NCBI RefSeq assembly: GCF_000420785.1
Contig: NZ_ATVP01000004.1
Span: 1 to 64,000, forward strand
DNA length: 64,000 bases
DNA from: Streptococcus hyovaginalis DSM 12219
GTDB lineage: Bacteria; Bacillota; Bacilli; Lactobacillales; Streptococcaceae
Direction of reading: 5' to 3'
Under the pieces are notes generated by a model, which was not told where the DNA came from, ran no database searches, and worked only from the letters and a program-made list of their open reading frames with translations. Position numbers and translations under genes: made by a program. Positions 1 to 9,123 of this stretch are shown here, piece after piece (the stretch's first letter is position 1; the number at the start of each line of letters is the position of its first letter).

Positions 1-3
1 GAA

Positions 4-37
4 AAGCTTTACTAGGAGCTAGCTCCTAGTAAAGCTT
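4..37. repeat. 34-bp perfect palindrome
   Basis: Bases 4-20 are the exact reverse complement of 21-37, so this is a perfect 17+17 dyad without a spacer. On the minus strand the stem is followed by only four T residues, and on the plus strand by none, so it is a weak terminator candidate at best. The gene it would serve lies outside the window. Confidence 0.75.
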
Positions 38-162
38 AACAAATGGAAGACTTCAAAATAACATTTTAGGTCTCACATCATTGACAAAGGTACATAATGA
101 CAGATCCCTTTCTCTAAAAAGATTACTTTTTTATTTATATAAGATTTTTTTCACAATCTATC

Positions 163-191
163 TTGACAAAATCGTAAGATTACTATACTAT
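163..191 (+). promoter_or_regulatory. Sigma-A promoter upstream of the glycine riboswitch
   Basis: A consensus -35 TTGACA (163-168) lies 17 bp from a TACTAT -10 (186-191). An alternative -10, TATACT, lies at 184-189. Transcription would begin near 198, just ahead of the riboswitch aptamers. Confidence 0.75.
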
Positions 192-225
192 TATTGCAAT
201 TCAATTAAATAAAACCGAATGATGT

Positions 226-392
226 TCATCAGGAGAAGATAGTTTTTTCAGCTATCGCCGAAGGAGTTAAACTCTCAGGTGCCTTTTATGAGGTGGGACT
301 GATTTACTGACGGACTTCTGGAGAGACCTCTTTAGTGAGGCGCCGAAGGGGCAAGGCATGGCTCAATCTCTCAGGCAAAAGGACAGAAGAAA
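226..392 (+). promoter_or_regulatory. Tandem glycine riboswitch (two gcvT-type aptamers)
   Basis: Two aptamer cores are visible, each with the signature CGCCGAAGG followed by CTCTCAGG. The first is around 256-279 and the second around 341-376, and the second ends in the typical AAAGGACAGA. Tandem glycine aptamers are well known upstream of gcv operons and of Na+:alanine/glycine symporters, and the next gene is such a symporter. The expression platform probably lies in 393-530, where a short CCC/GGG hairpin is followed by ATTTTT at about 399-418. Whether glycine turns the gene on or off cannot be read directly. Confidence 0.93.
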
Positions 393-539
393 ATACACCC
401 TCAATCTTTTGGGATTTTTCAGCAAGCCTAAAAGAGAACGTGGGTTGTTTTAGATACTATCTATCCTTCAGTAAGTTAAAGAGAGTTGTGGCTAGCAGCT
501 GTCTTTTTTTCTTTGATGACCATCCTTCACTGGAGGATT

Positions 540-1880
540 ATGATGATTTCTTTTTTTACAAGTTTAAATAATCTTGTCTGGGGCCCACCCCTACTTATCC
601 TTTTAGTCGGTACAGGAGTCTATCTGACCCTAAGACTCAAGCTCTTACAGGTGTTCAAACTTCCTAAGGCTTTCCGCCTAATCTTTACTGAGGATAAAGG
701 CGAAGGGGATATTTCTAGTTTTGCAGCCCTAGCTACTGCTCTGGCTGCAACTGTCGGTACCGGAAATATCGTAGGAGTGGCGACAGCTATCAAGACTGGT
801 GGCCCAGGAGCTCTTTTTTGGATGTGGGTGGCGGCTTTCTTTGGTATGGCTACCAAGTATGCCGAGGGCTTTCTAGCCATTAAGTACCGCACCAAGGATG
901 CCAATGGTGACATCTCAGGTGGACCTATGTATTACATCATTAATGGTATGGGCAAAAAATGGTCTTTTCTAGCCATCTTTTTTGCCATATCAGGGGTTTT
1001 GGTCGCTTGGTTTGGGATTGGGACCTTTGCTCAGGTCAACTCCATTACGGCATCGCTAGAGCATTCCTTTGGTCTTTCACCCAAAATCGTTAGCATTATA
1101 ATTGCTCTGATAGCTGCTACCGTTATCTTTGGTGGTATCCAGTCTATTTCTAAAATTTCTGAAAAGCTGGTTCCTTTTATGGCTGGTCTTTACATCTTAT
1201 TTGCTAGTATTATTATCCTGGCTAATCTCTCAGAATTGCCCAAAACTCTATCCTTGGTTTTTGTCTCTGCCTTTTCACCGACTGCTGCTGTCGGTGGTTT
1301 TACAGGAGCAGTGGTACGTGATGCCATCCAAAAAGGGATTGCGCGTGGGGTCTTCTCTAATGAATCTGGTCTTGGTTCAGCACCTATCGCGGCTGCCGCG
1401 GCCAAGACTAACCAACCCGTCGAGCAGGGACTGATCTCCATGACAGGAACATTCATCGATACCATCATCATCTGTAGCTTGACCGGCTTGGCCATTCTCA
1501 TCACCGGACAATGGACCAGTTCTCTAGAGGGAGCTCCATTGACTCAAGCCGCCTTTGCTACATCTTTTGGGGATTTGGGGAGTCACGCGCTGACTCTATC
1601 GCTAGTTTTATTTGCCTTCACAACCATTCTGGGGTGGTCTTACTATGGTGAACGTTGTTTTGAATTTCTATTTGGCGTGCGTTTTTTAAGTGCTTATCGC
1701 TTGATTTTCGTTGTCATGGTGGGACTGGGGGGATTTTTAAGTCTTGATCTTATCTGGATTATCGCTGACATCGTTAATGGTCTCATGGCCATTCCAAACT
1801 TGATTGCGTTATTAGCGTTATCACCGATCATTGTAAGTGAGACAAATCGCTATTTTTCCAGCAAGGCAAAGTCTAAATAA
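540..1880 (+). CDS. Alanine/glycine:cation symporter (AGCS family), riboswitch-controlled copy
   Basis: This membrane symporter imports alanine or glycine with Na+. The protein is about 446 aa and nearly all hydrophobic helices. The family signature GGPGALFWMW lies near residues 87-96, preceded by ATVGTGNIVGVA. The open frame continues upstream to a TTG at 486, but GGAGG at 532-536 points to ATG 540 or, with better spacing, ATG 543. It is the first gene after the tandem glycine riboswitch, so glycine control is inferred. The second symporter follows 126 bp downstream and is clearly a paralogue, with many identical blocks in the C-terminal half. Substrate preference between alanine and glycine cannot be told from sequence. 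Confidence 0.92.
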   Translation: MMISFFTSLNNLVWGPPLLILLVGTGVYLTLRLKLLQVFKLPKAFRLIFTEDKGEGDISSFAALATALAATVGTGNIVGVATAIKTGGPGALFWMWVAAFFGMATKYAEGFLAIKYRTKDANGDISGGPMYYIINGMGKKWSFLAIFFAISGVLVAWFGIGTFAQVNSITASLEHSFGLSPKIVSIIIALIAATVIFGGIQSISKISEKLVPFMAGLYILFASIIILANLSELPKTLSLVFVSAFSPTAAVGGFTGAVVRDAIQKGIARGVFSNESGLGSAPIAAAAAKTNQPVEQGLISMTGTFIDTIIICSLTGLAILITGQWTSSLEGAPLTQAAFATSFGDLGSHALTLSLVLFAFTTILGWSYYGERCFEFLFGVRFLSAYRLIFVVMVGLGGFLSLDLIWIIADIVNGLMAIPNLIALLALSPIIVSETNRYFSSKAKSK

Positions 1881-1901
1881 GAAAAACTAATTTTTGAGTA
1901 T

Positions 1902-1931
1902 TTGACAAATGAATTCCAATCGCTATATAAT
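1902..1931 (+). promoter_or_regulatory. Promoter of the second AGCS symporter
   Basis: Consensus TTGACA (1902-1907) and TATAAT (1926-1931) are separated by 18 bp. The downstream leader (about 1938-2006) lacks glycine-aptamer motifs, so this copy has independent control. Confidence 0.85.
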
Positions 1932-2006
1932 AGACGACGGCAGTTTTGAATCACGATTGCCATCATTTACCATCTTATTAACTTACAGAAAGAAAATACG
2001 ATTTTT

Positions 2007-3338
2007 ATGTACGAATTACTGTCATCGATTGATGGCTATGTCTGGGGACCGCCACTACTTATACTGCTAGTAGGAACTGGGATATACTTGTCTGGTCGTC
2101 TAGGCTTTATCCAAATGTTGAAATTACCAACTGCTATCAGGCTTATCTTTACGGATAATGCTGATGAAGATGGGGATATTTCCAGCTTTGCCGCTCTAGC
2201 AACGGCCCTTGCAGCAACTATTGGAACGGGGAATATCGTCGGTGTAGCAACTGCTATCAAACTTGGTGGTCCTGGAGCTCTCTTTTGGATGTGGGTCGCT
2301 GCCTTCTTTGGGATGGCTACAAAGTACGCTGAGGGCCTTTTAGCGATCAAGTATCGCGTCACTGATGAAAATGGTGAAAAAGCTGGCGGACCTATGTACT
2401 ACATCACCAACGGACTTGAAAAAAAATGGAAGTGGCTAGCTATTCTCTTTTCCATTTTTGGTACAATGACCGCACTCTTTGGTTCTGGAACATTTACACA
2501 GGTCAATTCGATAACCGAGTCCTTGCGGAATACAACAGGACTATCGTCTCAGCTAGTTAGTCCTATACTGGCTATCCTTGTTGGCATTATCATATTTGGC
2601 GGTATCCAATCGATATCCAAGGTTTCTGAAAAAGTAGTCCCTTTTATGGCGGGTATTTATGTTCTAGCAGCACTAACCGTGATCATCTTTAACGCTCATA
2701 ATTTGATCCCAAGTCTGCTCCTCGTTTTCAAGTCAGCTTTCACAGGTCAAGCTGCTATGGGTGGTTTTGCTGGAGCAGGTTTCATGTTAGCTATCCAATC
2801 GGGAGTTGCACGTGGAGTATTCTCTAATGAATCTGGCCTAGGATCAGCACCTATTGCAGCTGCTGCTGCTCGGACTAATGAACCAGTCGAACAAGGATTA
2901 ATCTCTATGACAGGAACCTTCATCGATACTATTATTATCTGCACGTTAACAGGTCTATCCATTATTATCACAGATGCTTGGTCGACAGATCTCAACGGCG
3001 CTGTTCTAACACAATATGCTTTTAGCACTATTTTTGGCGATATCGGTCAAATAGCTTTGGCTGTCAGCCTTGTTCTCTTTGCTTTCACAACTATCCTTGG
3101 CTGGTCTTACTATGGTGAACGTTGTTTTGAATTTCTATTTGGTAGCAAGGCTATCCTCCTCTATCGCATCATTTACGTCCTAATGATTGCTATCGGTGGC
3201 TATATTAGTTTAGAGACAATTTGGGTGCTAGCAGATATCGTTAATGGTCTCATGGCTTTTCCCAATTTAGTGGCACTTTTGGGGCTCTCTCCGGTCATTA
3301 TCTCTGAAACGCAAAAATACTTTGCTAAAAAGAAATAA
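2007..3338 (+). CDS. Alanine/glycine:cation symporter (AGCS family), second copy
   Basis: A 443-aa sodium-coupled amino-acid symporter of the inner membrane. It starts MYELL and carries the same GGPGALFWMW signature at about 87-96 and the same long blocks around GVFSNESGLGSAP as the gene just upstream, so the two are tandem paralogues. It has its own consensus promoter at 1902-1931 and no riboswitch. The divergence of the loops and last helices shows that the duplication is old, not recent. A long hairpin follows at 3434-3467. Confidence 0.92.
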   Translation: MYELLSSIDGYVWGPPLLILLVGTGIYLSGRLGFIQMLKLPTAIRLIFTDNADEDGDISSFAALATALAATIGTGNIVGVATAIKLGGPGALFWMWVAAFFGMATKYAEGLLAIKYRVTDENGEKAGGPMYYITNGLEKKWKWLAILFSIFGTMTALFGSGTFTQVNSITESLRNTTGLSSQLVSPILAILVGIIIFGGIQSISKVSEKVVPFMAGIYVLAALTVIIFNAHNLIPSLLLVFKSAFTGQAAMGGFAGAGFMLAIQSGVARGVFSNESGLGSAPIAAAAARTNEPVEQGLISMTGTFIDTIIICTLTGLSIIITDAWSTDLNGAVLTQYAFSTIFGDIGQIALAVSLVLFAFTTILGWSYYGERCFEFLFGSKAILLYRIIYVLMIAIGGYISLETIWVLADIVNGLMAFPNLVALLGLSPVIISETQKYFAKKK

Positions 3339-3433
3339 TCTGGAACTCTGCTACTATACTGAAATAGCAGGAAAGTCACGGGAACGAAATTCATCTCAGT
3401 CACCCTTTTAATAGCATAAATAACAAGGAGTTA

Positions 3434-3467
3434 GTGACTATTTCTTAAATGATTAAGAAATAGTCAC
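3434..3467 (+). terminator. Perfect 15-bp hairpin after the AGCS pair
   Basis: GTGACTATTTCTTAA (3434-3448) pairs perfectly with 3453-3467 across a 4-nt loop. The tail (CGATTCCTTTTCTT) is only moderately U-rich. It probably terminates the symporter transcript ahead of the next promoter. Confidence 0.65.
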
Positions 3468-3482
3468 CGATTCCTTTTCTTA

Positions 3483-3491
3483 TGGTATAAT
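3483..3491 (+). promoter_or_regulatory. Extended -10 promoter of the CDF exporter
   Basis: TGGTATAAT gives a TGn extended -10 with a perfect TATAAT hexamer (3486-3491). There is no good -35 at the usual distance, as expected for extended -10 promoters. The start codon is 32 bp downstream. Confidence 0.65.
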
Positions 3492-3522
3492 GGTCAAATG
3501 ATTATTAGCGAAAGGAAATACA

Positions 3523-4719
3523 ATGTCTAATCCATCTGGAAATCTTCGCCTAGCCAAACGAGGACCTATTTTAAGTATTTCTGCCTATCTTCTCTTAACA
3601 ATTGGGAAACTAATTTTCGGTTATTTATTAGATTCATCATCACTTATCGCCGATGGATTTAACAACCTCTCTGATATTGTTGGCAATGTCGCCTTACTTA
3701 TTGGCCTTCATTTAGCCAGTCAGCCAGCGGATGAGGACCATCGTTTTGGACATTGGAAAATTGAAGATCTCTCTAGTCTTATCACATCATTTATCATGTT
3801 TTTGGTTGGTTTTCAGGTATTAATCCAAACCATTCAGAAAATACTATCAGGTAATGAAACTAGCATTGATCCCCTTGGTGCTATTGTCGGCCTTGTATCG
3901 GCTATGGTTATGTTTAGTGTTTATTTCTACAACAAGCGACTTTCCAAAAAAGTAAAATCTAGTGCTCTTGTCGCTGCCTCTAAAGACAATCTCTCTGATG
4001 CCCTAACATCTTTGGGAACTTCAGTTGCTATTATTGCAACCTCACTACACTTTCCTATTATTGATCAACTAGTCGCAATCATTATTACATTTTTTATTTT
4101 AAAAACAGCCTACGACATTTTTATGGAAGCCACTTTTAGCCTTTCGGATGGCTTTGATCAATCTCAACTCAGGCAATACGAGACAGCCATCTTAGAAATT
4201 CCTAAAATAGCAGCTGTCAAATCCCAACGCGGCCGCACCTACGGTAGTAATATCTATCTTGATATTGTTCTAGAAATGAATCCTGACCTCTCTGTTTACG
4301 AAAGTCACGATATTACAGAACAGGTCGAAAAAATGCTTAGTGAACGTTTCTCAGTTTATGATATTGACATCCATGTTGAACCTGCTGCTATCCCAGAAGA
4401 TGAGATCATTGGCAATGTTGTCAAAAAACTATATAAAAATGAAATGATTATTTTGTCAAAAATTCCAGATTTTGAACAATACATTTCTGAAAATTTTTTT
4501 ATGATTGAAGCTGATGGACAAATTCTTAATAAAGATCAAGTTATCAATCAAAAAATCTTTTACCCTGCCAACTTTACCAACTTTCAAGTCCAAAACATCA
4601 GTCAAAAAACCAAATTACTGACCTATACTTTAGAAAATAAACAACACATGAGCCTTTGGCGCAGAAATAAAAAATGGTATCTCATCTATCACCAAATTAC
4701 CAAAATAGATCATCATTAA
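3523..4719 (+). CDS. mntE: Cation diffusion facilitator exporter, probably Mn2+ (MntE-like)
   Basis: A proton-coupled metal efflux protein of the CDF family, 398 aa. The transmembrane domain (about residues 15-210) carries the metal-site motifs ADGFNNLSD (43-51) and DNLSD (155-159). A C-terminal cytoplasmic dimerisation domain follows. Asn/Asp rather than His in the first motif argues for manganese over zinc. The sequence strongly recalls streptococcal MntE, including DHRFGHWKIEDL near 72-83. It is monocistronic, between its own extended -10 promoter and a bidirectional terminator. The C-terminal roughly 100 residues extend beyond the minimal CDF cytoplasmic domain. Metal specificity is inferred. 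Confidence 0.8.
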   Translation: MSNPSGNLRLAKRGPILSISAYLLLTIGKLIFGYLLDSSSLIADGFNNLSDIVGNVALLIGLHLASQPADEDHRFGHWKIEDLSSLITSFIMFLVGFQVLIQTIQKILSGNETSIDPLGAIVGLVSAMVMFSVYFYNKRLSKKVKSSALVAASKDNLSDALTSLGTSVAIIATSLHFPIIDQLVAIIITFFILKTAYDIFMEATFSLSDGFDQSQLRQYETAILEIPKIAAVKSQRGRTYGSNIYLDIVLEMNPDLSVYESHDITEQVEKMLSERFSVYDIDIHVEPAAIPEDEIIGNVVKKLYKNEMIILSKIPDFEQYISENFFMIEADGQILNKDQVINQKIFYPANFTNFQVQNISQKTKLLTYTLENKQHMSLWRRNKKWYLIYHQITKIDHH

Positions 4720-4721
4720 CC

Positions 4722-4761
4722 AAAAAGTGAAGCTGAATTTTGTGTTCAACTTCACTTTTTT
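4722..4761. terminator. Bidirectional terminator between mntE and the SDR gene
   Basis: AAAAAGTGAAG on the left pairs with CTTCACTTTTT on the right, with an extra TGAA/TTCA pairing inside and a single mismatch. The T-runs on both sides suit both convergent genes. Confidence 0.85.
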
Positions 4762-4774
4762 ACTTACTTTCATT

Positions 4775-4803
4775 AGTCTAAGTGTTTCTGATTGACTTAG
4801 ACT
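4775..4803 (-). terminator. Second hairpin downstream of the SDR gene
   Basis: AGTCTAAGT (4775-4783) and ACTTAGACT (4795-4803) form a 9-bp stem immediately after the minus-strand stop at 4808. It lacks a T-run and probably assists the stronger hairpin at 4722-4761. Confidence 0.5.
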
Positions 4804-4807
4804 CCCC

Positions 4808-5563
4808 TTAATCTTCTTTATAAACTGGTAGTGCTCCAAAACTTTGAGATGTTGGCATAATCTCGATACGATTAACATTCATATGTTCAGGCTGTTCAAG
4901 CAACCAGACAACCGTTCTAGAGATATCTTCTGGTCGCAGACTGTTCGCTTTTTCATAAACTTTATATACCTTATCATCATCGCCTTTAAAGCGAACATTT
5001 GAGAACTCTGTTCCTCCAGCAAGGCCAGGTTCAATATTGGTTACTCTAACATGGGTTCCAGCTAAATCAGCTCGAAGATTTAACGAAAATTGCTTGACAA
5101 AAGCCTTAGTTGCCCCATAAACATTACCGCCCGGATAAGGATAAGTTCCTGCAATTGATCCGATATTAATCACATATCCCAATTGACGCTCTACCATACC
5201 AGGTAAAATTTGACGAGTCAGATAGGTTAGTCCCATCACATTGGTCATAATCATCGTTTCCCAGTCTTCAAAAATAACCGCGTGAGCCTTTTCAAGTCCC
5301 AAAGCTAGGCCAGCATTATTGATTAGAATATCAACTGTTCTAAATCGCTCCGGAAGCTTACTTAGAGCTAAAGAGATATTTTCTTTTGAAACAAGATCCA
5401 TTTGAAGAGGAAAAAAGGCATCTCCTAACTCCTTTTTCAAAGCGTCTAAACGTTCAAGGCGACGGCCCGTTCCGATAACTTGATAATCTTTTGCTACTAA
5501 ATCTCTAGCAATTGCAGCGCCAAAGCCAGAAGTTACTCCAGTAACTAATACAGTTTTTACCAT
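4808..5563 (-). CDS. Short-chain dehydrogenase/reductase (YdfG-like NADP oxidoreductase)
   Basis: A classical SDR of 251 aa. The cofactor motif TGVTSGFG is at residues 8-15, NNAG at 82-85, and the catalytic triad is Ser136, Tyr149 and Lys153 (YGATK). The frame extends upstream to 5620, but the shorter start at 5563 gives MVKTVLVTG preceded by AAGGAGAA. The substrate is unknown; the closest familiar proteins are the YdfG/serine 3-dehydrogenase group acting on 3-hydroxy acids. It is the last gene of the relQ-nadK-rluD-pta run, 56 bp after pta. Confidence 0.85.
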   Translation of the reverse strand: MVKTVLVTGVTSGFGAAIARDLVAKDYQVIGTGRRLERLDALKKELGDAFFPLQMDLVSKENISLALSKLPERFRTVDILINNAGLALGLEKAHAVIFEDWETMIMTNVMGLTYLTRQILPGMVERQLGYVINIGSIAGTYPYPGGNVYGATKAFVKQFSLNLRADLAGTHVRVTNIEPGLAGGTEFSNVRFKGDDDKVYKVYEKANSLRPEDISRTVVWLLEQPEHMNVNRIEIMPTSQSFGALPVYKED

Positions 5564-5619
5564 AATGAATGTTCTCCTTTTTGTACGACAAAAGCCGAGT
5601 ATGTACTCAGCTTTTTGCA

Positions 5620-6612
5620 TTATTTTTCCTCTAGCGCTTGGGCAGCTGTGATAATACCAAGTTTGTAAATATCATCAGCACTTGAACCACGTGAAAGGTC
5701 ATTAACTGGTTTGTTGAGACCTTGAAGAATTGGTCCCACAGCATCGAACATCCCTAAACGCTGAGCAATCTTATAGCCAATATTACCTGATTGAAGGTCT
5801 GGAAAAACAAATGTATTGGCTTGGCCAGCAACATCACTGTCTGGCGCTTTAATAGCAGCTGTTGCTGGAACAAATGCAGCGTCAAACTGCAACTCACCGT
5901 CCAATGCTAAATCAGGAGCTAATTCTTTAGCAATCTTAGTCGCTTCTACTACCTTATCAACTTGTGATGATTTTCCTGATCCCTTGGTTGAGAAGCTTAA
6001 CATCGCGACTTTGGGATCAATATCAAAGATACGCGCTGTCTCAGCTGTGTTTACTGCAATTTCAGCCAATTCTTGAGCATTCGGATCAATGTTAATGGCA
6101 CAGTCAGCCATGATATAACGTTCATTAGTATTTTCACGGTTCATCAAGAAAACACCTGAGGTACGAGAAATACCTGGTTTTGTTTTGATGATTTGAAGAG
6201 CTGGACGAACAGTATCAGCTGTTGAATGAATGGCACCTGACACCATCCCATCAGCAAGTCCCATTTGAACCAACATAACACCAAAGTAGTTCACATCATG
6301 AAGCACTCTCTCTGCATCTTCTAGAGTTGCTTTTCCTTTACGCAGTTTAACAAACTCCTCTTTCATCGCTTCAAAATCCTCATAAGTTTCAGGATCGATA
6401 ATTTGCGATTTTGGATCCTCAAAGCCTAATTTTGCCAACAAGGCTTTAACCTCATCTGGCTTACCTAAGATAATAGGATCTACCAAACCTTCAAATTTCA
6501 AACGAGCAGCGGCACGAACTACACGTTCGTCATTACCTTCGGGAAATACAATCTTAACATGTTTTCCAGCAATTTTTTCACGTAATCCACCAAAAAGTGA
6601 ACGAATACTCAT
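5620..6612 (-). CDS. pta: Phosphate acetyltransferase
   Basis: Converts acetyl-CoA and phosphate to acetyl phosphate, the step before acetate kinase in ATP-yielding acetate production. It is 330 aa, the usual length of the short Firmicutes Pta. Family blocks include VFPEGNDERVVRAA near the N-terminus, DGMVSGAIHSTADTVRPALQ in the middle and LSRGSSADDIYKLG near the C-terminus. It lies 21 bp after the pseudouridine synthase in what looks like one transcript from the relQ promoter. There are no anomalies. Confidence 0.96.
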   Translation of the reverse strand: MSIRSLFGGLREKIAGKHVKIVFPEGNDERVVRAAARLKFEGLVDPIILGKPDEVKALLAKLGFEDPKSQIIDPETYEDFEAMKEEFVKLRKGKATLEDAERVLHDVNYFGVMLVQMGLADGMVSGAIHSTADTVRPALQIIKTKPGISRTSGVFLMNRENTNERYIMADCAINIDPNAQELAEIAVNTAETARIFDIDPKVAMLSFSTKGSGKSSQVDKVVEATKIAKELAPDLALDGELQFDAAFVPATAAIKAPDSDVAGQANTFVFPDLQSGNIGYKIAQRLGMFDAVGPILQGLNKPVNDLSRGSSADDIYKLGIITAAQALEEK

Positions 6613-6633
6613 GTTTTACAATACCTCTATCTA

Positions 6634-7521
6634 TTATTTTTCTAGTGACATGATAACGTTTCCGAAATCATTTGTCAAGCCGAGCTCATGAACCACACGT
6701 TCTTTTTTGAACGGATCGAAAAATGAAAGTGTATGGCAATGCAAGGCTTGTCTGGTAATACCTAAGTCCATCCGTCCACCATACAAATCATCCCCTAAAA
6801 GAGGAAAGCCCAGGTGTGCAAAATGAACACGAATTTGATGGGTTCTCCCTGTATGTAGTTGGATATCAACCAGATGAACCTTGCCATACGAGGCAACCAC
6901 CTGGTAGCTTGTATGAGCATACTTTCCTGATTTGTGAACACGCCTTGTGATGATTGAGTCCTCGTCGCGCGCAATAGGTGCAATAATTTCTCCTTTTGAA
7001 GGCAACTCGTCATCACCTGACACCAGCGCATAATACCGTTTCTCAATAGCTTTTTGCTGTAGTTGCTTATCCAATCGCGCATGAGCGTAACCGTGTTTAG
7101 CAAATAACATGAGACCACTTGTATCACGATCTAGACGAGTCACAATATGAACCTGCAAATTAGGATACTGTTTTTTCATAAAGTAGCCTTTTACAAAATT
7201 GGCCATAGTATTAGAATGATTGACGCTAGGAATACTAGCAACCCCCGAAGGTTTATTGAGTACTAAAAAATGATCATCTTCAGCAACGACCGATAAAGGA
7301 ACCTCAATCGGTTCTAGCTTCTCGTAAGGCAATTCATCTGGAATATCTACCGTAATAGTGTCTCCAATATCTACCATGTAAATAGCATTTCTCTCATGAC
7401 CATTGACATAAATAGCACCGCCCTTGAATTTGATTTTGGCTAGGAGACCTTTTGAAATATCATGCTCTTTTAAAAGCGACTTTACCTTACCAGGTCGATG
7501 CACATCAAATGAAAATCTCAT
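6634..7521 (-). CDS. RluA/RluD-family RNA pseudouridine synthase (YjbO-type)
   Basis: Isomerises uridine to pseudouridine in rRNA or tRNA. It is 295 aa with the catalytic motif RLDRDTSG at 129-136 (nucleophile Asp131) and the C-terminal motif [13 protein letters not shown]. The N-terminal 60 residues resemble a small S4-like region. Its ATG overlaps the nadK stop (ATGA), so the two are translationally coupled. B. subtilis has the same neighbourhood (yjbM-nadF-yjbO). The target nucleotide cannot be assigned. Confidence 0.9.
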   Translation of the reverse strand: MRFSFDVHRPGKVKSLLKEHDISKGLLAKIKFKGGAIYVNGHERNAIYMVDIGDTITVDIPDELPYEKLEPIEVPLSVVAEDDHFLVLNKPSGVASIPSVNHSNTMANFVKGYFMKKQYPNLQVHIVTRLDRDTSGLMLFAKHGYAHARLDKQLQQKAIEKRYYALVSGDDELPSKGEIIAPIARDEDSIITRRVHKSGKYAHTSYQVVASYGKVHLVDIQLHTGRTHQIRVHFAHLGFPLLGDDLYGGRMDLGITRQALHCHTLSFFDPFKKERVVHELGLTNDFGNVIMSLEK

Positions 7522-8354
7522 GAATCCAAATCTCCAATGAAAGCATCTTTTACTCGTGCCCAGAAACTGGTGTGACTCGGTGTCGCTAAGAAGTGAATCT
7601 TAAAATTAGAAATATAAAACTCCACTTTAGCAACATTCTTATAGTGATAAGTTTTGTTATCGATCGAAACCGTATAAGTTCCCAAGCGCTTAGGAACAAT
7701 CACAATGCGGTCATCTTTGGGAATAATAATGGAAGATCCCAATGTCCGAAACACACGATTATTAATAGATGAAATTTCAGTCATTTGAAGGGCTTCAATA
7801 GTTGGGTGTAAAATGGCACCACCTAAAGATTTGTTATAGGCAGTACTGCCTGTTGGCGTCGCTACTAAGATACCATCACCTCTGAACCGCTCAAATTTGA
7901 CTTTATTAATCATAACATCTGCTACCATTGTTTTCTCAATCCGCTTTACAGTAGCTTCGTTCAGTGCCCTCGCGCGGTAAACCCTACCATCATCCAAAGT
8001 CACTTTGACCTTCAAAATCGGATAGGAGATGCTGTCTCCTTTATCGTTGCGAAGATTATCAATCAGCTTATCCACTTCAAAATCACGGTAATCCGTATAA
8101 AATCCGAGATGACCGGTATGAATACCAACAAAACGTACACGATCTAATTCTTTTTCATACATATGGAAGGCTGATAAAAGCATGCCATCACCGCCGATAG
8201 TAATGATAACATCTGGATTTTTTTTACTCAAATAAAAATCAGGCGCATCTCGAAGCGCATTAAATAACTTGGAGGCAATACGCTTACTCTGGTATTTGCC
8301 ATTTGCGATTATGGCCACACGCATTGGCTTATCTATAATATTCGTCTGTGTCAT
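7518..8354 (-). CDS. nadK: NAD kinase
   Basis: Phosphorylates NAD+ to NADP+ and so sets the NADPH pool. It is 278 aa with the GGDG motif (54-57), the LNEATVKR block and the [14 protein letters not shown] motif. A GTG at 8357 directly precedes ATG 8354; the ATG is chosen because AGGA is well spaced upstream. It overlaps the relQ 3' end by 26 bp and the pseudouridine synthase start by 4 bp, so relQ, nadK and rluD are tightly coupled. Confidence 0.95.
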   Translation of the reverse strand: MTQTNIIDKPMRVAIIANGKYQSKRIASKLFNALRDAPDFYLSKKNPDVIITIGGDGMLLSAFHMYEKELDRVRFVGIHTGHLGFYTDYRDFEVDKLIDNLRNDKGDSISYPILKVKVTLDDGRVYRARALNEATVKRIEKTMVADVMINKVKFERFRGDGILVATPTGSTAYNKSLGGAILHPTIEALQMTEISSINNRVFRTLGSSIIIPKDDRIVIVPKRLGTYTVSIDNKTYHYKNVAKVEFYISNFKIHFLATPSHTSFWARVKDAFIGDLDS

Positions 8355-9000
8355 CACTATTTCCTACACCATCACTTAAACTTCTACTTACAGGGTCGAA
8401 AAGTAATTGCGCTTCCTGGATATCCTCCCTAATTTTACGCATTTCCTCATCCAACTCTAAGGCAATTTTAGCGGTAACCTCCAAACGCTGTTTAATATCA
8501 TCTGGAAAGTCCCCGCGGTATTTATAATTCAAAGAGTGCTCAATTGTTGCCCAAAAATTCATGGCTAACGTCCTAATCTGAATCTCAGCAAGAACCGTTT
8601 TTTGCCCATCTATAGTATCTACAGGGTATTCGACAACCACATGATAGGAGCGATAACCACTAGATTTCATATGCCGGATATAATCTCGCTCTTGAACAAC
8701 CGTTAAATCATGTCTCTGCCTTAGAAGTCGTAAGACTTCGTCAACGTCATCCACAAACTGAACCATCACCCTCAAACCCGCAATATCTTGAATATCTTGA
8801 GCGACATTTTCAAGAACAACACCTCGGAGAGCCATCTTCTCTTGAATGCTTTCAACGGATTTTACCCGTCCAGTGACAAACTCTATTGGAGAATGCTTTT
8901 GTTGCTTGCGGTATTGCTTACGAATACCTCTAAGTTTTATTTTTAATTCACCGACAGCCTGAATATAAGGATCTAAAAATTCTTCCCAATCCATTGTCAT
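8329..9000 (-). CDS. relQ: Small alarmone synthetase RelQ (GTP pyrophosphokinase)
   Basis: A stand-alone RelA/SpoT synthetase that makes (p)ppGpp from GTP/GDP and ATP without a hydrolase or regulatory domain. At 223 aa it has the length of RelQ/SAS1. Synthetase blocks include [12 protein letters not shown], the [16 protein letters not shown] substrate-binding region and the [21 protein letters not shown] stretch. It heads the minus-strand operon and is divergent from the CYTH gene. The ATG at 9000 follows AGGAGT. Its basic N-terminus and acidic C-terminal tail are typical. Confidence 0.94.
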   Translation of the reverse strand: MTMDWEEFLDPYIQAVGELKIKLRGIRKQYRKQQKHSPIEFVTGRVKSVESIQEKMALRGVVLENVAQDIQDIAGLRVMVQFVDDVDEVLRLLRQRHDLTVVQERDYIRHMKSSGYRSYHVVVEYPVDTIDGQKTVLAEIQIRTLAMNFWATIEHSLNYKYRGDFPDDIKQRLEVTAKIALELDEEMRKIREDIQEAQLLFDPVSRSLSDGVGNSDDTDEYYR

Positions 9001-9084
9001 CTAGGACTCCTATCTAACTAATCTCAACTACATGGTACTTTCTTGAAAAAAAGAGGACTTTTTTATAAAATGAACCTACCAATC

Positions 9085-9093
9085 ATTATATCA
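9085..9093 (-). promoter_or_regulatory. Extended -10 promoter of the relQ operon
   Basis: Read on the minus strand, the site is TGATATAAT: a perfect TATAAT with a TGn extension, 85 bp upstream of the relQ start. No convincing -35 was found. Confidence 0.55.
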
Positions 9094-9123
9094 TAATATT
9101 CAGACCAAAAAAGGAAAGCGCCT

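Noticed and set aside
335..571. 78-aa plus-strand ORF
   Set aside because: It lies over the second glycine aptamer and expression platform and overlaps the symporter start; it has no RBS and is of low complexity.
620..913. Minus-strand ORF inside the first symporter, with a similar one inside the second (2036-2362)
   Set aside because: They are mirror frames of conserved membrane-protein codons. Their similarity only reflects the paralogy of the plus-strand genes.
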